This document shows positions 24,878 to 34,120 of a stretch of DNA of 64,000 nt, in pieces (within the stretch, counting starts at the first letter, position 1; each line of letters opens with the position of its first letter). Location: positions 85,228 to 149,227 of the forward strand of contig DAIPJH010000006.1 in NCBI GenBank assembly GCA_036770365.1. The letters are read 5' to 3'. This DNA comes from DAIPJH01 sp036770365 (GTDB lineage Bacteria; Pseudomonadota; Alphaproteobacteria; Rickettsiales; UBA998). A program made the translations under genes and the position numbers. The notes under the pieces were generated by a model, which searched no databases, was not told the origin of the DNA, and worked only from the letters and a program-made list of their open reading frames with translations.

Positions 24878-26677
24878 ATGCGCATATCTGGTGAAACAAA
24901 GATACCTTCTGAATCAGAAGAAAAACCCAAAGGTAACATCAAAAGCTTGAGATTACTGGGGAATTATCTGCGTCCTTATCGCCTGCAAATCACAGGTGCG
25001 ATTATTGCACTATTTTTTACCTCTGGCGCGGTACTTGGCATGGGTACGGGAGTCCGTCATCTTGTAAATGAGGGTTTAAGCAAAGGCAATTCTGAGCTTC
25101 TCAATCAATCATTCTATGTGATTTACGGTGTGATTTTTGTGCTAGCACTAGCGACCTACGCACGTTATTCCTTGGTGTCATGGGTAGGTGAAAAGGTGGT
25201 TGCGGACATTCGTAACGACATCTACCAAAACATCGTGCGCCTCCATACTGGTTATTTTGAAACCACCCGCACAGGCGAGCTAATGTCACGCCTGACTACC
25301 GACACAACCTTACTACAAACAGTAGTCGGCAGCTCGGTTTCTATCGCACTCCGCAATGGATTGATGTTAATAGGAGGGCTTATCATGCTGATGTGGACAA
25401 GCCCACGCCTGACCCTCTTTGTCTTATTGATGGTTCCTGTCGTTGTTGCACCCATTATCATCATGGGGCGCAAAGTTCGCGCACTCTCACGAGCATCTCA
25501 GGATAAAATTGCGGACATAAGCTCTCATGCAGGTGAGACGATCTCTTCCATTCATACCATCCAAGCTCTCTCTCTCGAAGAACGAGAAAGCCAGCGTTTT
25601 GCTGGCTATGTACACGATGCACTCACCACGGCCATAACGCGTATTCGTATTCGCGCCGTACTGACCGCCATCGTCATCACCTTGGTGCTTGGGGCGATCA
25701 TGGGAGTGTTATGGACAGGTGGTGAGGATGTCATACAAGGTAAACTCAGTGCTGGAGAACTCACCTCGTTCGTATTCTATGCCATGGTTGTCGCAGGCTC
25801 GACAGGCGCACTCAGTGAGATCATGGGCGATCTTCAACGCGCCGCAGGTGCGGCTGAACGCCTGATGGAACTCCGTTCACTTGTCTCTGAGATCACCCCC
25901 CCCGAACACCCACAAGCACTACCAGAAAAACTACGTGGTGAGATACATTTTGATCACGTCACCTTTTTTTACCCTTCTCGCCCTAAAGACAAAGCCTTGT
26001 ACGACCTTGATCTACATATCAATGCAGGAGAAAAAATCGCACTTGTAGGCCCTTCTGGCGCAGGAAAAAGCACTATTTTTCACCTTTTGCTACGCTTTTA
26101 TGACCCACAGTCAGGTGCGATCTCGCTGGATGGGATAAACCTCAAAGACCTTGACCCACAGGCTTTCCGTCGCCATATTGGGCTTGTCCCTCAAGACCCC
26201 GTCATCTTTTCAACCAATGCATGGGAAAATATTCGTTACGGTCGTCCACAAGCAAGTAATGAAGAGGTCTTAATGGCAGCAAAGCAAGCTGAAGCATTAG
26301 AGTTTTTAGAAACATTACCACAAGGACTAAACAGTTATCTTGGCGAGCGTGGCGTACGCCTCTCTGGCGGACAAAAACAACGTATCGCCATTGCACGTGC
26401 TATCGTACGCAACCCTGATATCTTACTGCTTGATGAAGCGACCTCTGCACTTGATTCTGAGAATGAACGCCGCGTACAGTCTGCGCTAGATACATTGATG
26501 CAAGGACGTACAGCTCTCATTATTGCCCATCGTTTAGCCACTGTGCAGCATGTTGATCGCATTCTTGTAATGAACGAAGGACGTATTGTGGCGAGTGGCA
26601 CACATGACGAACTCATTAAATCATCACCACTTTATGCCAATCTCGCACACTTACAATTTAGTGTAGCGGCAGCGTAA
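24878..26677 (+). CDS. ABC transporter, MsbA-like half-exporter (permease fused to ATPase)
   Basis: This 599-residue protein has six membrane helices (about 35-320) followed by a nucleotide-binding domain. Walker A is GPSGAGKST near 391-399, the Q-loop is GLVPQDPVIFS, the signature is VRLSGGQKQR, Walker B is ILLLDEATSALD, and the switch histidine is in LIIAHRLATV. The arrangement fits homodimeric lipid or peptide exporters; lipid A core flippase MsbA or a relative is likely but not proven. No lipid A genes adjoin it. The leader is largely a palindromic repeat and the ribosome site is weak. Confidence 0.9.
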   Translation: MRISGETKIPSESEEKPKGNIKSLRLLGNYLRPYRLQITGAIIALFFTSGAVLGMGTGVRHLVNEGLSKGNSELLNQSFYVIYGVIFVLALATYARYSLVSWVGEKVVADIRNDIYQNIVRLHTGYFETTRTGELMSRLTTDTTLLQTVVGSSVSIALRNGLMLIGGLIMLMWTSPRLTLFVLLMVPVVVAPIIIMGRKVRALSRASQDKIADISSHAGETISSIHTIQALSLEERESQRFAGYVHDALTTAITRIRIRAVLTAIVITLVLGAIMGVLWTGGEDVIQGKLSAGELTSFVFYAMVVAGSTGALSEIMGDLQRAAGAAERLMELRSLVSEITPPEHPQALPEKLRGEIHFDHVTFFYPSRPKDKALYDLDLHINAGEKIALVGPSGAGKSTIFHLLLRFYDPQSGAISLDGINLKDLDPQAFRRHIGLVPQDPVIFSTNAWENIRYGRPQASNEEVLMAAKQAEALEFLETLPQGLNSYLGERGVRLSGGQKQRIAIARAIVRNPDILLLDEATSALDSENERRVQSALDTLMQGRTALIIAHRLATVQHVDRILVMNEGRIVASGTHDELIKSSPLYANLAHLQFSVAAA

Positions 26678-26774
26678 AGAGTCGACGATTTAAAAGGTAA
26701 CTTTCAATCTCTACTATACATTTACTATTATTTGTTTTATTTTGCAGCCGCACAATAACTTATAGGGTTTGACC

Positions 26775-28847
26775 ATGACCGAGACCGCCGAACAAACAAC
26801 TGAAAAAAAAGAAGCATCATGCTCAACATCGACATGCTGCTATAAACGCCCAATTCCACTTGCATTGCTTGGCACTGCCGTTGTGCTGGTTGCTGGATAC
26901 AGCATGCTCTGGTTTAAGCAAGCAGGTCAGCTCAAGGCGGAAGTTGAAAAAACGATTGCGGGATGGAACGATAGTGCCGTCACAGGTCTTGCTAAAGAAG
27001 ATTTCTTATTTAGCTATGAAAGCCTCTCAACCACTGGATTTCCTTCAGAGGTTGCGGTACGCATCAACAAACCAAAACTCCATTATACAGGCAAAGCCTT
27101 TAAGACCGCGGTAGATGCATGGGCTGCTAAAGCACAAGCTCAAACACAAACCGATGGCACGCAAGCAGCACCACTCCCGACGGCACTTACTAACTTTCCA
27201 CTTTTACCAAACTGGGTTGAAGATGTTGAAAGCGCAGGCTCTATCTATCTTGGCGGCAACTATTTTTCCCGCACCCTACGCGTAAAACTTGAAGGTAACA
27301 CCAGTGGGACGTCAAGCTTTGGCGAACAAAAACTTCCTTGGGCAACCAAAACAGACGGTGGACTTGCATGCGAAGTGAAATTGACCAGTGCTGCGGGCTT
27401 ATTTCTTCTAAAAGGCAACTTGCTTACAACGGCAAGCGACACCAAAGAAGCGGCTAAATATATAGAACACGCGGCGTGTGGCACAAACCCTTATGAATTG
27501 ATCGCCAGTGATACACAAGAATCCCTACTCTCTTCTGCAGGTACAAAATTTGGGGTGTATAATAACCCTGAAAAAGACGACAGCATTATGAATGTTGATT
27601 TAGTAGTGAATGTCAAAGATTCTGAATTTGGCAAACGCTTTAATGATTATTATCGCTCTCTTAGCGAAGCATTTGCTGCTGCTAGCCCCGAAGCCGCATT
27701 CTACAGTGTCAAGCAAGCGAGTATGCTAGGCAAACAAAACATCGACATCAACATTCACTATCGCGCACCTAAAGTAATGGACCAAAGCGCGGTGGGTGAC
27801 GCTGATATCGTCTTCAAAAGCTTCAAAATCAACAATGGTGCGATGAGCTTTGATTGGCCATTGAACATACATTTCTCACATGGCAAAGAAAATTCTTCCT
27901 TTTCAATTGATGGGGATATGCGTCTCAAATTCACCAAAGAGTATGATGATGCGTTGGCAGAAGGCATTAAAGGTTTGCCAAGCTTGATGCAGGGCAAATC
28001 TGCGCCGCTTGCACAATCACTTGCAACAGCTGAAAAAAATGCGGGTGGGCGTGAAAAACTAGAAGCTGCACTAGCTAACCTTGCACCGCGCATGAGCGAA
28101 CTTGGCACAATTCGCCTGACGACCAAAGCCGAATTCAAAGGTGCAAACCCACGCGAAGGCATTGCTCCAACAGGTTCACTCAAAGCAGATGTTATTCAAT
28201 TCATGACCGATAAATACGGCATTCAGCTCAGCGGTAACGCGGTGTTGGATACGGTCAAGGTCGATCTTTCATTACGTTGTGTGAACTGCGATAGCATGGT
28301 GGATGACACAATTGGTTATCTCGTTGCAGCACAAGACGTGCTGGCATGGGCAGATCCAAGCCTCAAAAGCCACATGCTTGATAGCAGCACCCCATCTAAA
28401 CTGAAAAAGTTCATTGCTGCTGTCAGTACTACAGATGACAAAGAGCCTACCACTCGCGTCGTAACCATCAAGGATAATGGACAAGGTGATGTACGTATCT
28501 CAGGTAAAGGCATGCTAGAAGTGATGATGCAATGGATGCAAGCTTTCCTTCCTAATGGTGGGCCGGCAGCAGACATGCAAAAACAAATGATGATGCATCC
28601 GCCGGTAGAAAACAGTGAAGCACCAGCAGGATATAAAGATGATGAAACTCACATTGATCCTATGACAGGTCAACCTGTCATTGTACCAGAAGGAAAAGAA
28701 ACTGCTCCAGCTTCTTCTAAAGCCGAGCAGCCTTCTACCGAAGCAACTCCTGAAGGTGAAGCGGAAGCTCCTGATATGTCTCAGGCACAACCTACCGCAA
28801 AAGAGATTGAATCAGAAGCACAAGAAGCATTTGATAAAAAACAATAA
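26775..28847 (+). CDS. DUF2125-type membrane-anchored periplasmic protein
   Basis: This 690-residue protein has an N-terminal cytoplasmic stub with a Cys cluster (SCSTSTCCYKR), one membrane helix near 29-45 (ALLGTAVVLVAGYSMLWF) and a large periplasmic part. After the helix, LKAEVEKTIAGWNDS and the TTGFPSEVAVRINKPKL strand agree with DUF2125 proteins, which resemble AsmA-like outer-membrane homeostasis proteins in layout. Late parts are Ala/Gln-rich, and the acidic C-terminus (SEAQEAFDKKQ) is probably disordered. AGGG precedes ATG 26775. The family name is a moderate-confidence call from the N-terminal pattern only. Confidence 0.75.
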   Translation: MTETAEQTTEKKEASCSTSTCCYKRPIPLALLGTAVVLVAGYSMLWFKQAGQLKAEVEKTIAGWNDSAVTGLAKEDFLFSYESLSTTGFPSEVAVRINKPKLHYTGKAFKTAVDAWAAKAQAQTQTDGTQAAPLPTALTNFPLLPNWVEDVESAGSIYLGGNYFSRTLRVKLEGNTSGTSSFGEQKLPWATKTDGGLACEVKLTSAAGLFLLKGNLLTTASDTKEAAKYIEHAACGTNPYELIASDTQESLLSSAGTKFGVYNNPEKDDSIMNVDLVVNVKDSEFGKRFNDYYRSLSEAFAAASPEAAFYSVKQASMLGKQNIDINIHYRAPKVMDQSAVGDADIVFKSFKINNGAMSFDWPLNIHFSHGKENSSFSIDGDMRLKFTKEYDDALAEGIKGLPSLMQGKSAPLAQSLATAEKNAGGREKLEAALANLAPRMSELGTIRLTTKAEFKGANPREGIAPTGSLKADVIQFMTDKYGIQLSGNAVLDTVKVDLSLRCVNCDSMVDDTIGYLVAAQDVLAWADPSLKSHMLDSSTPSKLKKFIAAVSTTDDKEPTTRVVTIKDNGQGDVRISGKGMLEVMMQWMQAFLPNGGPAADMQKQMMMHPPVENSEAPAGYKDDETHIDPMTGQPVIVPEGKETAPASSKAEQPSTEATPEGEAEAPDMSQAQPTAKEIESEAQEAFDKKQ

Positions 28848-28879
28848 CATTCAATAAAGACGACAAAGATAATAAGGGG

Positions 28880-30160
28880 ATGATGCACATGCACCTACAC
28901 GCGCATGATTGGTGTCATCCCCTTGATTGTTTGCATTCCCTTGCCGCGCAGTACCCTACCCTCGCATTCCTTTATTCTGGACTTAAAACCAGCTATTCAG
29001 GAGATATGTCATGGCTAGGCTTTGATGCGATAGAACAGTTTGAAGGTGATGATCCTACCTTGTTACGTCACGCCACCTCTACCTCTCACGCAACACTCCC
29101 TTCATGGTTTGGCTATCTATCCTATGAGTTTGGACGCACGATCCCTACAACCATTAAACCTTCAACGATTTCCCTACCCAAACTTCGCCTCACACGCTTT
29201 CGCCATGTTTTGCAATTTGACCATGTGAGGCAAACCATTAGACGCCATAGCGTTGATAATTCTTCCTTTGACTTGCAACGCTACATCGCACCTAAAGAGC
29301 TGGATTTTACACCACCACACGTTACATCTATCAGCTCCAACATGAACCAAAGTTACTACCGTCAACATATCGAAGAAACGCTAGAAGCCATTCGTTCTGG
29401 TAGCTTTTACCAAGCGAATATCACCCGTAAATTTATGGGACGGTGGGGCGATATTCCTTCACGTGAGGAAATGAGCCAGCTTTTCCACCAGCTAAGTTAT
29501 GTCAGCCCTGCACCCTATAGCGCATTCATTACCTACCCTGATACCACTATCCTCTCCTCATCACCTGAACAATTTTTAAAAATAGATGCAGACGGTACAC
29601 TCACAACTCGTCCTATCAAAGGCACAAGCAGCTTAGATAACCAAGCGGATACGCTCGCTAGCAGCCTTAAAAACCGCGCAGAAAATCTTATGATCGTGGA
29701 TTTGATGCGCAATGATTTTGCCAAAGTGACCAACCTTGGCTCAGTCCGTGTTCCCCATCTTTTTGAAGTGGATAATTTTAAAACATTACGTCACCTCTCC
29801 TCAACCATCACAGGCAAACTTCGCCCAGACCTCACAATTGCCGACGCGATACTTGCTTGTTTTCCCGCGGGATCCATGACAGGCGCACCCAAACAGCGCG
29901 TGATACAATGGTGCGAAAAAACAGAAGGTATACAACGTGGCGTCTATAGCGGCGCAATAGGATGGTTATCACGCCACACCTGTGAGTTTTCCGTGGTCAT
30001 TCGCACACTCATCGCCCAAAACGATCAATTTGAATTTCAAGTGGGTGGAGGCATCGTCAACGACTCCGACGCCTATGACGAATGGGAAGAAACCATGACC
30101 AAATCACGTGGGATAGCACAAGCACTCGGCATCCACCTTGAAGATCTACGCAATATTTAA
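28880..30160 (+). CDS. pabB: Aminodeoxychorismate synthase component I
   Basis: This 426-residue enzyme converts chorismate and ammonia to 4-amino-4-deoxychorismate on the way to p-aminobenzoate and folate. The chorismate-binding fold shows IRSGSFYQANITRKF near 170-185, then SSSPEQFLKI, the TRPIKGTSS motif near 245, MIVDLMRNDFAKV and FPAGSMTGAPKQRVIQ near 333-348. GGGIVNDSDAYDEWEET near 395-411 closes the active site. These fit PabB better than TrpE. There is no C-terminal lyase fusion, so PabC must be separate. An amidotransferase partner is not in the window. Confidence 0.92.
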   Translation: MMHMHLHAHDWCHPLDCLHSLAAQYPTLAFLYSGLKTSYSGDMSWLGFDAIEQFEGDDPTLLRHATSTSHATLPSWFGYLSYEFGRTIPTTIKPSTISLPKLRLTRFRHVLQFDHVRQTIRRHSVDNSSFDLQRYIAPKELDFTPPHVTSISSNMNQSYYRQHIEETLEAIRSGSFYQANITRKFMGRWGDIPSREEMSQLFHQLSYVSPAPYSAFITYPDTTILSSSPEQFLKIDADGTLTTRPIKGTSSLDNQADTLASSLKNRAENLMIVDLMRNDFAKVTNLGSVRVPHLFEVDNFKTLRHLSSTITGKLRPDLTIADAILACFPAGSMTGAPKQRVIQWCEKTEGIQRGVYSGAIGWLSRHTCEFSVVIRTLIAQNDQFEFQVGGGIVNDSDAYDEWEETMTKSRGIAQALGIHLEDLRNI

Positions 30161-30474
30161 CTCAACAGCACTGTATTTAAACGCGTATTTCTTCAGTCCT
30201 ACAGCAAGTTAGCAGCATCATTACTTTAATAAACAAAATAACTAAAAAAAGAACTTGAAATATTAATAAAAAATTAATATATTCCTGTACACGCAAAACA
30301 GAAGCAAGCCACAACAATGATTATGAATCAATTAAAATACGCTTGCATGTCTTTGTAAATTAGCATAACAACCCAGACAAAATACCACCTATTCAGCTAG
30401 GTCTTTATATTCAAGCTTTTGCTGACGGTCGGCTGTATGGTTTTAAATAACAACAAATATAGGCTTGTGTGATT
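30161..30474. other. AT-rich intergenic region before the epimerase gene
   Basis: About 310 bases, rich in A and T runs around 30230-30290, with no gene, clear terminator or strong palindrome. It should hold the promoter of the epimerase gene. Confidence 0.4.
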
Positions 30475-32940
30475 ATGACAACGTTCAATGTGAAAGATTT
30501 CGGTGCTAAAGGTGATGGCGTAACCAATGATACCGCAGCAGTTCAAGCTGCGCTTGATGCTGCGCATGCAGCGGGCGGCGGCACAGTATATGCCCCAACA
30601 GGTACGTATATCGTAACAGGTCACACCGAGCCATCCGATGGCGCATTACTCATCTATAGCAACACCACCTTTTATGGTGATGGCATGGGCCTTACCAATA
30701 TTAAAGTGGCTGATGGCTGGAATATGAAAATGACAGGCGTCGTGCGCACTCCATTCAACGTTGAGTCCACTAATGTCAACGTCAATAACCTGACCATTGA
30801 TGGTAATCGTGATAATATTTCTCCATCTGTTAAGATCGATGGCTGGTTTAATGGTGTTTACCCTGATCACCCAGGTCAATGCAGCAATATTACACTTGAT
30901 CGCATGGAAATCAAAAATTGCTCTGGCTATGGCTTTGATCCACACGAACAAACTGTGAATCTTAGCATCACCAACAGCGTTGCTCATGGCAACCATTTGG
31001 ATGGTTTCGTGGCAGATTACATCATTGGTGGCGTTTACAGCAATAACGTAGCCTATAACAACGATCGCCATGGATTTAATGTTTGTACTAGCTCAAAAGA
31101 CATCACGATTTCGAACAACGTATCGTATGACAATGGCGCGAACGGTATTATGGTGCAACGTGGCAGCGAAAATATCGCATGGCCTAAAAACATTTCCATT
31201 CATGATAACGAGGTTTACGGCAATACACTTGAGGGTGTTTTAGTGAAGCTTGCCAATTACACTGATGTGTATAACAACCTTATCCATCACAATGGCAAAG
31301 CAGGTGTCCGCCTTTACGGAACAGACCATGATAATGTCCATGATAACCACATCTATAGCAATTCCACCAGCTCACCTGCTTCTTATGAAGGTATTCGCCT
31401 TGAAGCATATGACGATACCTCAGGTGTTTCTGGCAAATATTATAACACCACGAACAATAAAGTGACCAACAACGTGATTGAATCTGGCAATGTTGCTGCT
31501 TATTACGGTGTACGCGAAGGCGCAGGCACGGACTATAACACCCTTACAGGCAACACCATCACTGGCTTTAAGACCTCTGTCGCTCTAACAGGTTCACACA
31601 GCACATGGGATCATTTTGGATCAATTGATTATTCACAGGCCAATAATCTTCTTGGCACAACAGGTGCGGACGACATTAATGGGTTTGCGGGCAATGACAC
31701 TATTGACGGTGATGCAGGACGCGACACACTTACAGGTGGCACAGGATTAGATAATTTCAAATTCAGTCATCTCGGTGACAGCACCCGCGTTGCCGCAGAT
31801 AAGATCATGGATTTTGCCTCTGGTCAGGATGTGATTGATGTCCGCGATCTTGGTTTCACCAGTTTTATTGGTAGCGGCAATACAACGTTGCTGAATGAAC
31901 TACGCATCAGTTATAGCAGCAGCACCAACACCAGCTATATCAAAAATGATGAAACAGGCTTTGAAGTTGCGCTCGTTGGCGATTTACGCAACACGCTCAA
32001 AGCAAGTGACTTTCTCTTTAACACAGGCAATATTGCCGACGACAACTTCTTCATTGGCTCATCACGCAACGACCTCTTCAACGGTGGACTTGGCAATGAC
32101 ACCATCGACGGTAGCGCGGGGCGTGACACACTCACAGGTGGCGTAGGTGCAGATGTTTTCCGTTTTAGCAACACAAACGATAGCCTCTTCACAGGTAGTA
32201 TGTATGATCGCATCACTGATTTTGAAGCAGGGGTCGATAAAATTGATTTAAGTGGTCTAGGATTTACAACACTTACCACCAACAAAACAACCGCAGCAGG
32301 TGAATTACGCGTTGCGTATAGTGTGACATCAGACCGCAGCTATATTCGTAGCGAACAATCTGATTTTGAATTTTACCTTTCTGGTGACTATCGTGGCAAA
32401 CTCACCAACAGCGATTTCATCTTTTCTAAATCAACCGTTGCAGGTCAAACCTTTAATGGCGTAGGCGCAGACGAAACCTATACGGGCGGCAATGGAGACG
32501 ATACCATCAAGGGGAATGGCGGCAGCGATTCTCTTAGCGGTGGCGCAGGTCATGATAGCATCAATGGCGGTTCGGGTAACGACACCGTTTATGGCGGCAT
32601 CGGTAATGATACTATCAATGGCAATGATGGTTTTGATAGCCTCTTTGGTGGCGATGGCAATGATCGCATTTATCTTGCAGCTGATACGGACACAGCAACA
32701 GGTGGTGCGGGCGGCGACATTTTCACATTTACGGCGACCAGTGGTGTGATCACAGACTTTGATGTGGCGCATGACGTAATTGATTTGCGTAACTACGCAG
32801 TGACCTATGCTAATCTCACCATAGCAACGGTGGCAACAGATACAGTCATCGACGTGACCGTTGGCAGTTCGAACATTTCACACATCATACTGACTGGCAT
32901 CACTAGCGACACATTACTTGATACCGACTTTATTTTTTAA
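30475..32940 (+). CDS. AlgE-type mannuronan C5-epimerase with RTX modules
   Basis: This 821-residue secreted enzyme should convert mannuronate to guluronate in alginate-like chains. Residues 1-385 are a parallel beta-helix A-module very close to Azotobacter AlgE proteins: NVKDFGAKGDGVTNDT at the start, LTIDGNRDN and DGWFNGVYP near 105-130, then YGFDPHEQT. The catalytic set corresponding to AlgE4 Y149, D152, H154 and D178 is present as Y152, D155, H157 and D181 (FVADY). NDRHGFN follows near 196. Two AlgE-like R-modules (about 395-520 and 521-655), each with GRDTLTGG nonapeptides and a DxIDLxxLGFT strand, precede a third, more standard RTX block ending LDTDFIF. It probably leaves by type I secretion. 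GTG 30469 is an alternative start. No alginate polymerase genes are in view. Confidence 0.92.
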   Translation: MTTFNVKDFGAKGDGVTNDTAAVQAALDAAHAAGGGTVYAPTGTYIVTGHTEPSDGALLIYSNTTFYGDGMGLTNIKVADGWNMKMTGVVRTPFNVESTNVNVNNLTIDGNRDNISPSVKIDGWFNGVYPDHPGQCSNITLDRMEIKNCSGYGFDPHEQTVNLSITNSVAHGNHLDGFVADYIIGGVYSNNVAYNNDRHGFNVCTSSKDITISNNVSYDNGANGIMVQRGSENIAWPKNISIHDNEVYGNTLEGVLVKLANYTDVYNNLIHHNGKAGVRLYGTDHDNVHDNHIYSNSTSSPASYEGIRLEAYDDTSGVSGKYYNTTNNKVTNNVIESGNVAAYYGVREGAGTDYNTLTGNTITGFKTSVALTGSHSTWDHFGSIDYSQANNLLGTTGADDINGFAGNDTIDGDAGRDTLTGGTGLDNFKFSHLGDSTRVAADKIMDFASGQDVIDVRDLGFTSFIGSGNTTLLNELRISYSSSTNTSYIKNDETGFEVALVGDLRNTLKASDFLFNTGNIADDNFFIGSSRNDLFNGGLGNDTIDGSAGRDTLTGGVGADVFRFSNTNDSLFTGSMYDRITDFEAGVDKIDLSGLGFTTLTTNKTTAAGELRVAYSVTSDRSYIRSEQSDFEFYLSGDYRGKLTNSDFIFSKSTVAGQTFNGVGADETYTGGNGDDTIKGNGGSDSLSGGAGHDSINGGSGNDTVYGGIGNDTINGNDGFDSLFGGDGNDRIYLAADTDTATGGAGGDIFTFTATSGVITDFDVAHDVIDLRNYAVTYANLTIATVATDTVIDVTVGSSNISHIILTGITSDTLLDTDFIF

Positions 32941-32995
32941 TCAATATATTGAACAAGAATTCTATTCTACAACATTCAATTAAGGAGGTATCATT

Positions 32996-33922
32996 ATGGC
33001 ACAGATCATGGGTAGCAATTTTTCAAGTGATTATTTGTTTGGCACTGATCAAAGCGACTCCATCTGGGGCGGATCTGGGAATGATACCCTGATCGGCAAC
33101 GGCGGTGACGATACACTCGTTGGTGGGCTTGGCCTTAACATCATGGATGGTGGCAATGGTAATGACAGCATCACAGGTGGCTCTAATCAAGACAGCATTA
33201 TTGGTGGTAAAGGCAATGACACGTTACTTGGTGGGTGGAGCTTTGACACCATTTATGGTGGCGATGGTTATGACACCATAAATGGCGGTGTAAGTCCTGA
33301 TGAATTACATGGTGATACTGGCAATGATAGTATTATTGGCGAAAACGGTGGTGACAGTATTTGGGGTGGCACAGGCAACGACACGATCGATGCTGGCGAT
33401 AATGATGACAGAATATACGGCGAAGACGGCGCAGATTCTATATTAGGCGGCAAAGGTAATGACAGCATTGATGCTGGTACGGCGAATGATACCATTGACA
33501 GCGGAGCAGATAAAGACACCATTAATGGTGGCACGGGGCTTGACCTTATTCACGGTGGTGCAGGCAATGACGTTGTCCATGGTGATGGCTCGAATGACGT
33601 AATTTATGGCGATGATGGTAACGACTTTGTCTATGGTGACGGCGGCGCAGATACGGTGTATGGCGGTATCGGCTTAGATACACTTTACGGCGGAAGTGAA
33701 GTTGACCGCTTTGTTGTACAGTACGATAGTGACACCATTCGTGATTTTACCAAAGGCGAAGTCATCGATGTAACCTACTTCGCAACCAATTTTGCGAGCT
33801 TTACTCAAAGCCATGTTGGTGCAAATACTATGGTTGATTTCACCACTACAGGCGGTACAGCAGTGCATCTTATACTAGAAAATTATCTTGTAGATGTTGC
33901 AGCAACAGATTTTGCATTCTAA
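32996..33922 (+). CDS. RTX calcium-binding repeat protein
   Basis: This 308-residue protein is RTX nonapeptides for most of its length (residues of about 10-235), without a catalytic domain. Repeats such as GGSGNDTLIGNGGDDTLVGG are regular, with calcium-binding Asp and Asn kept. The last 70 residues are a beta-rich cap (RDFTKGEVIDVTYFATNF) ending VAATDFAF, a type I secretion-like end. The strong AAGGAGGT ribosome site suggests high expression. It lies 55 bases after the epimerase gene, so co-transcription is likely. A free R-module partner for the epimerase or a matrix protein are both possible. Confidence 0.88.
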   Translation: MAQIMGSNFSSDYLFGTDQSDSIWGGSGNDTLIGNGGDDTLVGGLGLNIMDGGNGNDSITGGSNQDSIIGGKGNDTLLGGWSFDTIYGGDGYDTINGGVSPDELHGDTGNDSIIGENGGDSIWGGTGNDTIDAGDNDDRIYGEDGADSILGGKGNDSIDAGTANDTIDSGADKDTINGGTGLDLIHGGAGNDVVHGDGSNDVIYGDDGNDFVYGDGGADTVYGGIGLDTLYGGSEVDRFVVQYDSDTIRDFTKGEVIDVTYFATNFASFTQSHVGANTMVDFTTTGGTAVHLILENYLVDVAATDFAF

Positions 33923-33995
33923 CAATTTGCTAGGTGATCTGTCGCTTAAGCTTAAACGGCTATAGTATTACATGCCTTACAAAAGGCACACTCGC

Positions 33996-34022
33996 AGGGG
34001 GAGCATCGCTCCCCCTTTTGTG
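33996..34022 (+). terminator. Terminator after the second RTX gene
   Basis: AGGGGGAGC and GCTCCCCCT pair around ATC, followed by TTTGTGTTT. It closes the epimerase-RTX unit. Confidence 0.88.
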
Positions 34023-34120
34023 TTTGTATCACAATCAATTACCTTAAGTCATTTAAGTAAATTTTAATTAATGTATCATAGAATAAACTATGAAAAAATA
34101 TTTTAAGGTAACATCACGTC

